A stretch of 64,000 bases of DNA from Spongiactinospora sp. TRM90649 (GCF_029382225.1 NZ_JARLTC010000041.1:1-64000); one strand, 5' to 3'. Shown: positions 24,422-33,511, numbered from the stretch's first letter. Notes: generated from the sequence alone by a model not told the origin. Translations and numbers: made by a program.

Positions 24422-25819
24422 TCACTTGGCGTCCGGGTCGGCGGGCATCATCCGATCCAGTTCCCGCAGTTCCACATCGAGCGTCTCCAGCGTGGCCAGC
24501 AGGTCGTCGGGCTCCTCCCGGCGCTCCCGCTCGGCCCCGCAGACCACGGCCAGCAGGGGAGCGCAGCGCTCGATCTGCTCCGGCGTCGCACGCAGCCGGA
24601 CCACCTCGATCGCGTTCTGCACCATCTGGTCCACGATCGACTCCCCGTGTCGCTCCCCCGGCGGTCCTACGCCCCCGAGATCTCCCATGTCCGCGGGCAT
24701 GACGCCGGTCCGGGGCGGGCCGCCCGTTCTCGTGCCGGGTGAGTGCGGTGGCCGGGAAGGCGCCGCACGGTACGGCACGGCCCCCGTCCCGCGGTCGGCG
24801 GACCACTCGTCGCGGGCTCCCTCCTCCTGCAGGGCGCGCAGCACCTCCGAGGCCCGCCAGCGGATGCGCAGCAGGTTCTCCCTCGGTTCCCCGGTGACAC
24901 GCGGCGGCGCGGGCCGCCCGGCGGCGGGACGCCGTTTCGGCACGACCCCCGGCAGCACGACGAGCAGCATGGCGAGCGCGACCATGGCGCCCCCCACGAC
25001 GACGCTGACGGTGAGCGGCTCGCCGTACACCAGGACCGACAGCAGCGCCACCCACAGCGGCTGCGACGACAGCAGCACCGCCGCGGGCACCGCCCGCACG
25101 TGGGCCTGGCCGTAGGTCCTGGCCAGGAAGCCCAGGGCGCACGAGACCACGGCGAGGTGGGCGAGGACCGCCCAGTCGGTCCCCGTCGCGGGCAGGGTGA
25201 GACCGCCGGGCAGGGACAGCGCGCCGGTCATGACCGCGATCGTGGCGAGCTGGATCACCGTGATCGCGTAGCCGTCCGCCGGGCGGTCGGTGGTCAGCCG
25301 CCCGAGGACCAGGGTGTGCGCGGCGTACAGCGCCGCCGCGCCGAGCGTGGCCGACAGCGCCAGGAACGAGACGTCCTGGCCCTCGACCCCCCGCAGCAGG
25401 GTGAACACCGCCATCGCGCCCGCCGACAGGGCGACCGCGACCCACACCCGCCGGGAGATCCGCATGCGCAGCACCAGCAGGCCGAGCACCGGCGTCATGA
25501 CCACGTTGCAGCCCACGGCGAAGCCGGAAACGGAAGAAGGCAGGCTGTGCAGCGCGACGGCCTGCGCGGTCTGGCCCACCCCGAAGAGCAGACCGAGGAC
25601 GACCCCCCGGGACCAGGTGGCCCGGGAGAGCCCGCGCAGGCACGCGGGCCTGAGCGCGAGCAGTACGAGGACCCCGATGCCGTAGCGCTCGGTGAGCAGG
25701 TCGGCCACGGGTATCCGGATGATCAGATCTTTCATCAGTGGAAACGCCGACCCCCAGGCGGCACTGACGAACAACAGAAGCGCGGCTCCCAGTAGGGGGC
25801 GGGAAGCTACTACTGCCAT
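24422..25819 (-). CDS. EamA/DMT-family transporter with long cytoplasmic C-terminal extension
   Basis: 465 residues. The first about 295 form ten transmembrane helices in two EamA repeats (SAAWGSAFPLMKDL in the first, ALYAAHTLVLGRL at the start of the second), typical of drug/metabolite exporters. About 165 further residues follow, which normal DMT proteins lack. They comprise a basic linker, a helical piece (LLRIRWRASEVLRALQEEG), a Pro/Gly-rich disordered stretch and a final acidic helical bundle (IVDQMVQNAIEVVRLRATPEQIERCAPLLAVV). Substrate and tail function are unknown. Confidence 0.85.
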   Translation of the reverse strand: MAVVASRPLLGAALLLFVSAAWGSAFPLMKDLIIRIPVADLLTERYGIGVLVLLALRPACLRGLSRATWSRGVVLGLLFGVGQTAQAVALHSLPSSVSGFAVGCNVVMTPVLGLLVLRMRISRRVWVAVALSAGAMAVFTLLRGVEGQDVSFLALSATLGAAALYAAHTLVLGRLTTDRPADGYAITVIQLATIAVMTGALSLPGGLTLPATGTDWAVLAHLAVVSCALGFLARTYGQAHVRAVPAAVLLSSQPLWVALLSVLVYGEPLTVSVVVGGAMVALAMLLVVLPGVVPKRRPAAGRPAPPRVTGEPRENLLRIRWRASEVLRALQEEGARDEWSADRGTGAVPYRAAPSRPPHSPGTRTGGPPRTGVMPADMGDLGGVGPPGERHGESIVDQMVQNAIEVVRLRATPEQIERCAPLLAVVCGAERERREEPDDLLATLETLDVELRELDRMMPADPDAK

Positions 25820-25989
25820 GACCAGCAGGATTCCATTACCATTCGCGACCGGCCGGTGACGTATCGCGCGGCGGTTTGGTCCTGTACCACTCGGAGTGAT
25901 TCACCCTCAACCGGGGCTGATACCAGGGGCGCGCCGTTGAGCCAAATTGATGACTAGCGCACAGTCTTAGAGGTGTTATTAGATGGGCC

Positions 25990-26001
25990 GCCCAATTGGG
26001 C
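25990..26001. promoter_or_regulatory. 12-bp perfect palindrome upstream of the SDR gene
   Basis: GCCCAATTGGGC lies in the 269-base divergent gap between the exporter and the SDR gene, 88 bases before the SDR start. The AT-rich upstream part (TTGATGACTAG..., GTGTTATTAG) looks promoter-like. An operator role is suggested by symmetry only. Confidence 0.35.
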
Positions 26002-26088
26002 CCCCTGGTGGCGGTCCGCCGGGGATACTTGCGGCATGATCAGAAGCCATCCGCATCGCCCCGCGCCCGCCCGTCCGGGAGGCGGCGC

Positions 26089-26892
26089 GTGACCCGCGCC
26101 GCCGTCGTCACCGGCGGCGCGTCCGGTATCGGCCTGGCCTTCGCCCGCGAGCTGGTCCGGCGCGGCGCGCACGTGACCCTCGCCGACGTCAACGCCGAGG
26201 GCGTCGCACGGGCCGCCCGCGACCTGGGCCCCCTCGCCGCGGCCGCCCACCTCGACGTCACCGACGCGGAGGCGGTCGCCGGCCTCATGACCTCGGTGCG
26301 CGACCGGCACGGCAGGCTCGACCTGGTCTTCAACAACGCGGGCATCGTCGTCGGCGGCCGGGCCGAGGAGTACACCCTGGAGCACTGGACCAGAACCGTC
26401 GAGGTCAACCTGCTCGGTGTGATGCACGGCGTGCGCGCCGCCTACCCGATCATGCTGGCGCAAGGGCACGGGCACATCGTCAACACCGCCTCCGCGGCCG
26501 GGCTGGTCCCCGCGCCGATGATGATCCCCTACACCGCCACCAAGCACGCGGTCGTCGGCCTGTCGCTGGCGCTGCGCGCCGAGGGGGCCGCGCGCGGCGT
26601 GAAGGTCACCGTCGTCTGCCCGGGGTTCACCGACACCCCGATGCTCACCGCCCCCAACCCGGGGCTGCCGCGCACCTCGGCGAACGGCCGGGCGCGCGCG
26701 GCGGCGCTCCGCTTCCAGCGCCGCCTCTACCCGGTGGAAGATCTCGCCGCCGACATCGTCAGGGGCGTGGCCAGGAACCGGGCGATCGTGGTGGTGCCCG
26801 GATCGGCGCGGCTGGCCTGGCTCGCGACCCGCCTTTCGCCCGCGCTGGCGGTCCGCGGCGCGTCCGCCGTAGTGCGCTGGGCCTCCCGCTGA
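26089..26892 (+). CDS. Short-chain dehydrogenase/reductase
   Basis: A 267-residue classical SDR. The NAD(P) loop is TGGASGIG at residues 9-16, then NNAGI, the catalytic Ser in NTASAAG and Tyr-x3-Lys in YTATK. Asp in the ADVNAEG position after the second strand favours NAD over NADP. The substrate is unknown. GTG at 26089 has GGGAGG six bases upstream; an in-frame start at 25996 would add 31 basic residues not seen in the family. Confidence 0.9.
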   Translation: MTRAAVVTGGASGIGLAFARELVRRGAHVTLADVNAEGVARAARDLGPLAAAAHLDVTDAEAVAGLMTSVRDRHGRLDLVFNNAGIVVGGRAEEYTLEHWTRTVEVNLLGVMHGVRAAYPIMLAQGHGHIVNTASAAGLVPAPMMIPYTATKHAVVGLSLALRAEGAARGVKVTVVCPGFTDTPMLTAPNPGLPRTSANGRARAAALRFQRRLYPVEDLAADIVRGVARNRAIVVVPGSARLAWLATRLSPALAVRGASAVVRWASR

Positions 26893-26960
26893 CGCCGGGC
26901 CCCCGGGAGATGGCACCATTGGGGGGGTCGTGCAGACCTCTGGAAGGGATGAGGGCTCCG

Positions 26961-27578
26961 GTGAGGCGGATTCTGGCGGGGCTGATCGTGCTGCTCGCGT
27001 GCTCGGCCCCGGTGGCCGCCACCGCGACGGCCGCGCACAACGTGCTGATCGGCAGTTCCCCGAAGGACGGCGCGCGGCTCGACGCGCCCCCCGAGACCGT
27101 GGTGCTGGAGTTCGACCAGACCGTGCGGCAGGGGTTCGCGCGGATCACGGTCACCGGCCCGGACGGCACGCGGCCGGAGACCGGCGAGCCCGAGGTGCGC
27201 AGGTCCAAGGTCACGGCCACGCTCGGCGGGGCCGACCGGCCGGGCGACTACGTGATCGGCTACCGGGTCCTGTCCTCCGACGGCCACCCGATCGCCGGGA
27301 AGATCACCTTCAGACTGACCGCCGCGCCCGCCTCCGCGGCGCCCGCATCGGAACCGGCCGCGCAACCGCCCACAGAACCGGCCGCGCAACCAGCCACGCA
27401 ACCGGCGGCGGCTCCGGCCGCCGTTGCGGCGGACGAGGACCTCAGCGCCCGGGCGGCCGAGGCCGCCCAGAACGGCGGCGCGGGCATGGCCGTCCTGTGG
27501 ATCGGCGCGGCGATCGTGTTCCTGGGCGGGGCGACCATCGTGGCGATGCGCCGCACCCGCGTCACGGCCGACGAGTGA
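26961..27578 (+). CDS. copC: CopC-domain periplasmic/exported copper-binding protein
   Basis: About 205 residues: signal peptide (ILAGLIVLLACSAPVAATATA), then mature start AHNVLIGSSPKDGARL, where the His after the cleavage site is the usual Cu(II) ligand of CopC. The CopC beta-sandwich contains SSDGHPIAGKITF, with a second His. It is followed by an Ala/Pro/Gln repeat linker and a C-terminal membrane helix (AVLWIGAAIVFLGGATIVAM), so the domain is tethered at the cell surface. GTG at 26961 is preferred (GAGGG five bases upstream); ATG at 26949 has no room for an RBS. CopD follows 15 bases downstream. Confidence 0.85.
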   Translation: MRRILAGLIVLLACSAPVAATATAAHNVLIGSSPKDGARLDAPPETVVLEFDQTVRQGFARITVTGPDGTRPETGEPEVRRSKVTATLGGADRPGDYVIGYRVLSSDGHPIAGKITFRLTAAPASAAPASEPAAQPPTEPAAQPATQPAAAPAAVAADEDLSARAAEAAQNGGAGMAVLWIGAAIVFLGGATIVAMRRTRVTADE

Positions 27579-27593
27579 GCGGGCGAGCGATCC

Positions 27594-28637
27594 GTGTTCA
27601 AGCGTGACGATCGGCCCACGGCCGCCGTGGGGGCCCCGGCCCGTGTCCCGTACGCGCTGACGGGCGGCCTGGTGGGCGGCGCCGTCGTGGCCGTGCTGGC
27701 CGGGACGATCCTCACCGCCGAGGAGGCCGTCCCCGGAATCCCCCTGCCCGGTCCCGTGGTCGCCTACGGCCTGCCCGTGGTGCGAGTCCTGCTCGACGTG
27801 GCGGCCCTCGCCGTGGTCGGGCTGTCGCTGCTGCCGAAGCTGATCGGCTTCGACTCCCCGGAGACGAGCGAGCCGGTGCTGCGCCGGGTCCGCCCGGCCA
27901 CCGTGTCCATGGCGTGGGCGTGGGCGCTGCTGGCACTGGTCACCGTGGTGTTCCAGGCGGCAGAGCTGACCCCGGGGGTCTTTCCCACCCCCGCCTCCGT
28001 CGCCGGATACGTGAGCGAGGTCGGCGCGGGACAGGGCCTGGTGATCAGCGCGGCGTGCGCGCTGACCTGCGCCGGCGTCGGCCTGCTCGCGGTGCGCTTC
28101 GGCGAGGCCGTCCCCGCCGAGCTGCGCGTCGTGGTGGCGCTGTTCGGGCTGCTCCCCATCCCGGTGACCGGCCACGCGGTGAACTCCGTGTGGCACGACC
28201 CGATCATGATCTCCATGGAGCTGCACGTGATCGGCGCCGCGGCCTGGACCGGCGGGCTGCTGATCACGGTGGTGTACCTCGCCGCGCGGCCCGGCCTGCT
28301 GGCGATCGTGCTGCCGAGATTCTCCAGGCTGGCCACGATCTGCCTGGTCCTGGTGGGCGTGTCAGGCTTGGTGTCGGGTCTTTCCACGATGGCGCTCACC
28401 CCCGGCGTGGAACTGCCGGGGGCGCTCCTCACCAGCGGCTACGGCCTGCTGGTGGTGACCAAGACCGCGCTGCTGGCGCTGCTGCTCCCGCTGGCGGCCC
28501 GCATCCGGTTCGTGCTGCTGCCGCACGTGGCGCGCGGACGCGCCGCCGGGGTGGCCGCCTGGGCGGGCGCGGAGCTGACCGTGATGGGCCTGGCCTACGG
28601 TGTCGCGGTGGTGCTCACCCGGGCGGCGATCGGCTGA
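27594..28637 (+). CDS. copD: CopD-family copper-uptake/resistance membrane protein
   Basis: 347 residues with about eight transmembrane helices. The CopD hallmarks are present: helix-embedded His in PIPVTGHAVN and MISMELHVIGAAAWTGGLL, and a late SGYGLLVVTKTALLALLLPLAARIR helix. It is thought to carry copper across the membrane together with CopC. The start is GTG at 27594, 15 bases after copC, with a weak RBS. The last 43 bases overlap the 3' end of the convergent membrane-protein gene. Confidence 0.87.
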   Translation: MFKRDDRPTAAVGAPARVPYALTGGLVGGAVVAVLAGTILTAEEAVPGIPLPGPVVAYGLPVVRVLLDVAALAVVGLSLLPKLIGFDSPETSEPVLRRVRPATVSMAWAWALLALVTVVFQAAELTPGVFPTPASVAGYVSEVGAGQGLVISAACALTCAGVGLLAVRFGEAVPAELRVVVALFGLLPIPVTGHAVNSVWHDPIMISMELHVIGAAAWTGGLLITVVYLAARPGLLAIVLPRFSRLATICLVLVGVSGLVSGLSTMALTPGVELPGALLTSGYGLLVVTKTALLALLLPLAARIRFVLLPHVARGRAAGVAAWAGAELTVMGLAYGVAVVLTRAAIG

Positions 28638-29740
28638 CCGGCCCGCCGGTGCAGCACCGCCACCGCCAGCCACAGCACGGCGAGCAGCGCGGCGGCGACC
28701 GGCGCCGAGGTCATCGCGGGCGGCGGCGCGGCGAGCACCACCCCCTGGACGGCGAGCCCGCCGTACGCCACGGCGGTCGCGAGCACCGCCCCCACCACGG
28801 CGCGCACCGCGAACGGCCGGACGACGAACGCCAGGTCCACGCAGAACGCCGCCGCCACCAGGAAGAACGGCACCGCCGAGGGCGGGAAGTCGGCCGCGGT
28901 CAGCAGCGGCCAGATCAGGCACCGGTAGACCGCGTAACCACCCGCGACGGCGGTCGCCGTGAACGGCCTGCCGACCAGCTTGCGCGCCACCACCAGCACC
29001 AGCAGCCCCGCCACCACCGCGTACACCGGATACAGCCACTCGGGCATCGGCATCGAGAACTGCAGCACCATGCCCCGGTCGACCGGCCGCTGGAGCTGGT
29101 CGGCGGCGAACCGCAGCAGGATCGGCTCGGCGTAGGGGGTGCCGTTGTCCCAGGCGGTGATGCCCAGCACGCCGTACTCGTGGTGCTGGTTCGGGAAGAG
29201 CATGTTCTCGAAGAAGCACAGGAAGAACGCACCGAGCGTGAGGTCACGGCGTCGGCCGGGGGCGGCGCCCAGGTGCCAGCCTCGGATCACGCCCGCCATC
29301 ATCAGCGCGGTGCCGACGTACAGCATCATGTGCGACGGGCTCCACGCGGTGATGTCGAGCCCGTTGACGGCGTGGTTGATCAGGTCGAGCGGCACGGCGA
29401 TGAGGAACACCCCGGTGCCCCACTGGATGAGCCGCAGCGCGGCCCGGTCGACGCCGTAACCGGTGTACCCGTGGATGATCGTGAGGGCCACCGCGATCAC
29501 GGTGCCGACGGTGTTGATCAGGTGCGGCGGGGCCAGGTCGTCGCGCAGCCACTTGAAGTGCCACGAGACGTCCCACGACGAGCCGAGGATCTTCAGCGCG
29601 AAGGCGGCGAGCCACCCGGCGTAGAGCAACCGGAACAGGTCGGCCGGAGTCTCACGCCCGGGGATTCCGCGCGTCCAGTACGGCTTCGCCCAGGCCAGCA
29701 GGCGGGCGGGCGCTCCGGTGAGCGCGGCAGTGGCTTTCAC
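28595..29740 (-). CDS. Polytopic, histidine-rich membrane protein of unknown function
   Basis: 381 residues with about nine or ten hydrophobic helices. Many His lie at helix ends: SWDVSWHFKW, PPHLINTV, IIHGYTGYG, LINHAVNG, SPSHMMLYV, RGWHLGA and NQHHEYG. This density suggests metal or heme binding, and it sits next to CopC-CopD, but no named family is recognised. It is not in their operon because it runs toward them and overlaps copD by 43 bases. A connection to copper is therefore only a hypothesis. Confidence 0.75.
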   Translation of the reverse strand: MKATAALTGAPARLLAWAKPYWTRGIPGRETPADLFRLLYAGWLAAFALKILGSSWDVSWHFKWLRDDLAPPHLINTVGTVIAVALTIIHGYTGYGVDRAALRLIQWGTGVFLIAVPLDLINHAVNGLDITAWSPSHMMLYVGTALMMAGVIRGWHLGAAPGRRRDLTLGAFFLCFFENMLFPNQHHEYGVLGITAWDNGTPYAEPILLRFAADQLQRPVDRGMVLQFSMPMPEWLYPVYAVVAGLLVLVVARKLVGRPFTATAVAGGYAVYRCLIWPLLTAADFPPSAVPFFLVAAAFCVDLAFVVRPFAVRAVVGAVLATAVAYGGLAVQGVVLAAPPPAMTSAPVAAALLAVLWLAVAVLHRRAGQPIAARVSTTATP

Positions 29741-29836
29741 GCGGTGAATGATGCCCGCCCGTCCTCGTTCTTCGCAATCGGGGATGACCCTGGGATGTCA
29801 CGCGTGGGCCCCCGCCGGGGGCCATAGGATGTGCCC

Positions 29837-30013
29837 GTGACACACGGCCCGGATGACCTGCGTCCGGTGGACCTCTTCGACGAGGAGCCACCGCTGCTGG
29901 ACGAGCAGACCAGAGACGACACCGACATCGGCTGGGGCGCCCTGTTCGACGACTCCGGCGACCCCGACGACACGGCCCGGCTGCTCGAGGAACGCCCGCC
30001 GCACTGGGGCTGA
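29837..30013 (+). CDS. Small acidic protein of unknown function
   Basis: 58 residues, about one third Asp/Glu, with a conserved look: DDLRPVDLFDEEPPLLDE, RDDTDIGWG and the end LLEERPPHWG. Small proteins of this style recur in actinomycete genomes. GTG at 29837 or 29831 can start it (only two residues differ), with GGA nearby. It is divergent from the membrane protein at 29740 and convergent with the ABC permease. No function can be given. Confidence 0.55.
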   Translation: MTHGPDDLRPVDLFDEEPPLLDEQTRDDTDIGWGALFDDSGDPDDTARLLEERPPHWG

Positions 30014-30032
30014 CCCGCCCTGGTTCGGCGAC

Positions 30033-30049
30033 CGGCCGTCCTCCGGCCG
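30033..30049. terminator. Short GC hairpin between convergent genes
   Basis: CGGCCG (30033-30038), loop TCCTC, CGGCCG (30044-30049), fully inside the 37-base gap between the small acidic protein and the ABC permease. Six base pairs only, so a weak terminator at best. Confidence 0.35.
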
Positions 30050-30050
30050 C

Positions 30051-30929
30051 TCAGGACACGATGTCCTTGGTGCGGAAGCGGCGGAAGGCCACGGCGACCA
30101 GGATCACCGAGTAGCTCACCGACACCGCCACGCCGCGGATCATCCCGCTCCAGTCCGGCTCGGGCGCGAGCGCGTCCAGCCACGCCGTGTTCCAGAACGT
30201 CGGCAGCAACTGCCTGAGCTCGCCGAGCACCTCCACGGCCTGCAGGATGTTACAGACGATCACCAGCCCGACCGCGCCGCCCACCGCGCCGAGCGGTGAG
30301 TCGGTGACCGTCGAGAGCAGGAACGCCAGCGAGGCCACCACGAGCTGGCAGACCAGCACGTAGCCGATCACCACGCCGAACTTCCACAGGGCCGAGGCGG
30401 CGGGCACGATCTCGCCGGTGCCGGGCACCTGGATGTCGTCCCAGCCGAACGCGAGCGTCCCGGCGAGCAGCGCCATCACCGGCAGCGCGATCACGGCCGC
30501 CGCGGCGTAGCCGAGCGCGACGACCAGCTTCTGCCGCAGCAGGCGGTCCCTCGGCACCGGGGCGGCCAGCAGGTAGCGCAGCGACGACCAGGTGGCCTCG
30601 CCCGCCACCGTGTCGCCGCAGAACAGCGCGACGGCCACGACCAGCAGGAAGCTCGCCGACACCGACAGGGCGAAGGCGGCGAAGTTCAGCCCGCTCGCCG
30701 TCGCCAGGTCGGACATCCGCAGCCCCGAGCCGACGGCCTGACCGGGCTGCGGCTGCCCGGCACCGAGCTGGAACGCCACCACCAGCACCCACGGCAGGGC
30801 GAGCAGCAGGCCGAACATCACCATGGTGCGCCTGCGCCGGAACTGCCGGACGATCTCCACCGACAGGGGCAGCGTGCGCCCCGGGGAGTATCCCGGCGCG
30901 GTGACCGTTCCGGTGTTCGTGCGGTTCAC
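30051..30929 (-). CDS. ABC-2 type transporter permease
   Basis: 292 residues, six transmembrane helices (for example MVMFGLLLALPWVLVVAFQL, LSVSASFLLVVAVALFC, VIGYVLVCQLVVASLAFLLS). The cytoplasmic helix before TM3 reads WSSLRYLLAAPVPRDRLLRQKLVV, the usual coupling region of ABC-2 exporters. GTG at 30929 overlaps the stop of the hydrolase-ATPase fusion (GTGA), so the fusion's ATPase domain is the natural partner. The cargo is unknown. Confidence 0.87.
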   Translation of the reverse strand: MNRTNTGTVTAPGYSPGRTLPLSVEIVRQFRRRRTMVMFGLLLALPWVLVVAFQLGAGQPQPGQAVGSGLRMSDLATASGLNFAAFALSVSASFLLVVAVALFCGDTVAGEATWSSLRYLLAAPVPRDRLLRQKLVVALGYAAAAVIALPVMALLAGTLAFGWDDIQVPGTGEIVPAASALWKFGVVIGYVLVCQLVVASLAFLLSTVTDSPLGAVGGAVGLVIVCNILQAVEVLGELRQLLPTFWNTAWLDALAPEPDWSGMIRGVAVSVSYSVILVAVAFRRFRTKDIVS

Positions 30930-33511
30930 GCGTGGTCTCCGATCAGGGTCAGGAAGACGTCCTCAAGGCGGCGGGGCGAGCCGTTGGACCGGGGGGCGGT
31001 CTCCAGCAGCTCGCTGACGGGCCCCGCGGTGACCAGGCGGCCCCGGTGCATGACCACCACGTGGTCGCAGGTCTGCTCGACCTCGGCCAGCAGGTGGCTG
31101 GAGACGATCACCGTGCGGCCCTGCGCGGCGTAGCGGATCAGCACCCGCCGCATCTCCCTGATCTGCGGCGGGTCCAGGCCGTTCGCGGGCTCGTCGAGGA
31201 CCAGCAGGTCGGGCAGACCGAGCATGGCCTGGGCGATGGCCAGCCGCTGGCGCATGCCCTGGGAGTAGGTGCGGACCGCCCGGTCGAGCGCCGCGCCGAG
31301 CCCGGCGATCTCCAGGGCCTCGTCCATCTTCGCGTCACCGGCGGGCCGTCCGGTGGCGCGCCAGTACAGCTCCAGGTTGGCCCGCCCGCTCAGGTGGGGC
31401 AGGAAGCCGGGTCCCTCGACGAAACAGCCGATCCTGGACAGCACGGGCGCGCCCGGGGACACCTTCCGGCCGAAGATGTGGATCTCCCCCGCGTCCGGCC
31501 TGATCAGTCCCATCAGCATGCGCAGGGTCGTCGTCTTGCCCGCCCCGTTCGGGCCGAGCAGGCCGAGCACCTGGCCGCGCTCCACACGGAACGACAGGTC
31601 GTCCACGACCCGTTCGCCGTCGCGGTAGCTCTTGGTGAGGCCGCTGATCACCAGCGGGGGCGCGTCGGCGCCGGGAGCCGCGTCGCCGTCGGCGGTGCGG
31701 CGGCGCCGTCCGGTGAGCAGGATCAGCGCCGCCACGGCCAGCGCGGCGAGCGGCATCGCCCAGGTCCACCAGACCGGGCCCGCCGCGGGCGCGCTCAGCT
31801 CGGCCGTGGGCAGCCTGAGGCCGCCGCCGTCCGCCGGCAGCCCGATCGTGTGGACGGCGGGCGCGGCGGGCATCGCGTAGCCCAGGTCGGTGGTGCCGAC
31901 GCTGAGCCTGATCCGGTGACCGGCCGCGAACAGGTGGTCGATGGCGGGCAGCCGCACGGTGACCTCGCCCCCGCCCTCGGGGACGACGACCTTCAGCGGC
32001 GCGACCAGCCCCTTGGGCAGGACCGGCGGGCGGGTGCCGCCGGTGACGTCCTGGAGCCTGGCGAACAGCGTCACCTCGCGCCCGGCCGCGTCGGTGTCGG
32101 CCACCCGCACGGTGACCGACGGGCTGCCCGTGACACGGACCGGGCGCTCCAGGAGAGCGGTCTCGAAGCTCGCGCTCTGGCCCGGCACGTCGGTGGCCGC
32201 GCCCAGGTTGCCGGCCGCCACGTCGCCCAGCACCCCGCCGAAGCCGGGGACGGTGGAGACGGCGGCGGGCGACCCGCCGGGCGGGGTGGCCACCCGCTGG
32301 TCGGGGCCGGACAGCGGCAGTTCGGTGGAGGCCGAGCCGGACAGACCCGGATAGCGGTCGGTGGCGGCGTGCAGTTGGACGGGGCGCCGGGTGCCGGGGT
32401 CGCGCCCGCCGTCCCTGGTCACCTCGAAGCCGCTGCCCGGGATGCCCGAGCCGCCGTCGCGCGCCAGGAAGTGGTCGAACCAGGCGGTGGTGCGCTCGTG
32501 CACCCAGTCCGCCTCGCCGTCGCCGCCGTCGTGGCCGCCGTCGAACCACGCCACCTGGACCGGCGCCCCGGTGGCCGCGACGGCCCTGGCGTTGGCGTCG
32601 GCGTGCTCCAGCGGGAACAGGGAGTCGCGCTGCCCCTGGAGCAGCAGCGTGGGGATCTTGATCCGGCCGGGCACGGACACCGGGCTGGAGCGCCGCAGCA
32701 GCTCGATCGCCTCGGCGGTGGCCTTCCCGGTCTCCGCGACCTGCCGGTAGAGGTCGCAGATCTCCGGCAGGAAGCGCCCGCAGGCGGCCTGCTCCCCGGT
32801 CAGCGGCGCCGGGGGGAACGCGCGCGCCGCCGGGGCGCCCGGCTCGCGGACGACGTCCTGCGCGCCGGACCTGCCGAAGAAGATTCCGGCCCACATGCGC
32901 TTGAAGACGCCGTCCTCCGGCCCCTTGCCGTCGGCGGCGTTGGGGAAGAGCGCGGCGGCCAGGTCGTACCAGGTGATCTGCGGGACGATGGCGTCCACGC
33001 GGGGGTCGTGGGCGGCGGTCAGCAGGGCGATCGACCCGCCGTACGAGCCGCCCGCGATGCCCACCCGGGGGTCGCCCGCGGCGTCGAGCCGCACCTCGGG
33101 GCGCTTGGCCAGCCAGTCAAGCAGCGCCCGGGTGTCCTTGACCTCGTAGTCCGGGGAGTTCAGCGCGATCTGCCCGGTGGTGCGGCCGAACCCTCGCGCG
33201 GACCAGGTCAGCACCGCGTATCCGGCCTCCGCCAGGCGCTCGGCCTGGTCGCGCACGCTGCGCTTGCTGCCGCCGAAGCCGTGGGCGAGCAGGACGGCGG
33301 GCGTCTTGCCCGCGCGCGCCGGGGTGAAGAACGTCGCATCGATCGTGACCCGCTGATCGCCCGCCGGTCCGTCCATGACGTCGATGGCCGTGTCCACCGC
33401 CGTCACGGACGGTGACGACGGCCAGAACGCCCATGCCGCGGCCGCGCACACGACCACGACGACCAGCGCGGCGATGATCCCGCGGATCCCGCGCCTTCCC
33501 CTACGACTCAT
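30926..33511 (-). CDS. Fusion of exported S15/CocE-type alpha/beta hydrolase, membrane anchor and ABC transporter ATPase
   Basis: 861 residues. Residues 12-32 form a signal-anchor (IIAALVVVVVCAAAAWAFW). About 45-340 is an alpha/beta hydrolase with the nucleophile elbow GGSYGG (Ser near 158) and a late GGHDGG His loop. A beta-rich domain like the X-Pro peptidase/CocE C-terminal jelly roll follows, then a second membrane helix near 580-600 (WAMPLAALAVAALILLTG). From about 620 comes a complete ABC ATPase: GPNGAGKTT, signature YSQGMRQR, Walker B LLVLDEPANGLD and the switch His in SSHLL. The topology puts the hydrolase outside and the ATPase inside. It is coupled to the ABC-2 permease gene by GTGA. 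The substrate may be a peptide or ester that is both exported and cleaved; this is inference. Confidence 0.87.
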   Translation of the reverse strand: MSRRGRRGIRGIIAALVVVVVCAAAAWAFWPSSPSVTAVDTAIDVMDGPAGDQRVTIDATFFTPARAGKTPAVLLAHGFGGSKRSVRDQAERLAEAGYAVLTWSARGFGRTTGQIALNSPDYEVKDTRALLDWLAKRPEVRLDAAGDPRVGIAGGSYGGSIALLTAAHDPRVDAIVPQITWYDLAAALFPNAADGKGPEDGVFKRMWAGIFFGRSGAQDVVREPGAPAARAFPPAPLTGEQAACGRFLPEICDLYRQVAETGKATAEAIELLRRSSPVSVPGRIKIPTLLLQGQRDSLFPLEHADANARAVAATGAPVQVAWFDGGHDGGDGEADWVHERTTAWFDHFLARDGGSGIPGSGFEVTRDGGRDPGTRRPVQLHAATDRYPGLSGSASTELPLSGPDQRVATPPGGSPAAVSTVPGFGGVLGDVAAGNLGAATDVPGQSASFETALLERPVRVTGSPSVTVRVADTDAAGREVTLFARLQDVTGGTRPPVLPKGLVAPLKVVVPEGGGEVTVRLPAIDHLFAAGHRIRLSVGTTDLGYAMPAAPAVHTIGLPADGGGLRLPTAELSAPAAGPVWWTWAMPLAALAVAALILLTGRRRRTADGDAAPGADAPPLVISGLTKSYRDGERVVDDLSFRVERGQVLGLLGPNGAGKTTTLRMLMGLIRPDAGEIHIFGRKVSPGAPVLSRIGCFVEGPGFLPHLSGRANLELYWRATGRPAGDAKMDEALEIAGLGAALDRAVRTYSQGMRQRLAIAQAMLGLPDLLVLDEPANGLDPPQIREMRRVLIRYAAQGRTVIVSSHLLAEVEQTCDHVVVMHRGRLVTAGPVSELLETAPRSNGSPRRLEDVFLTLIGDHA

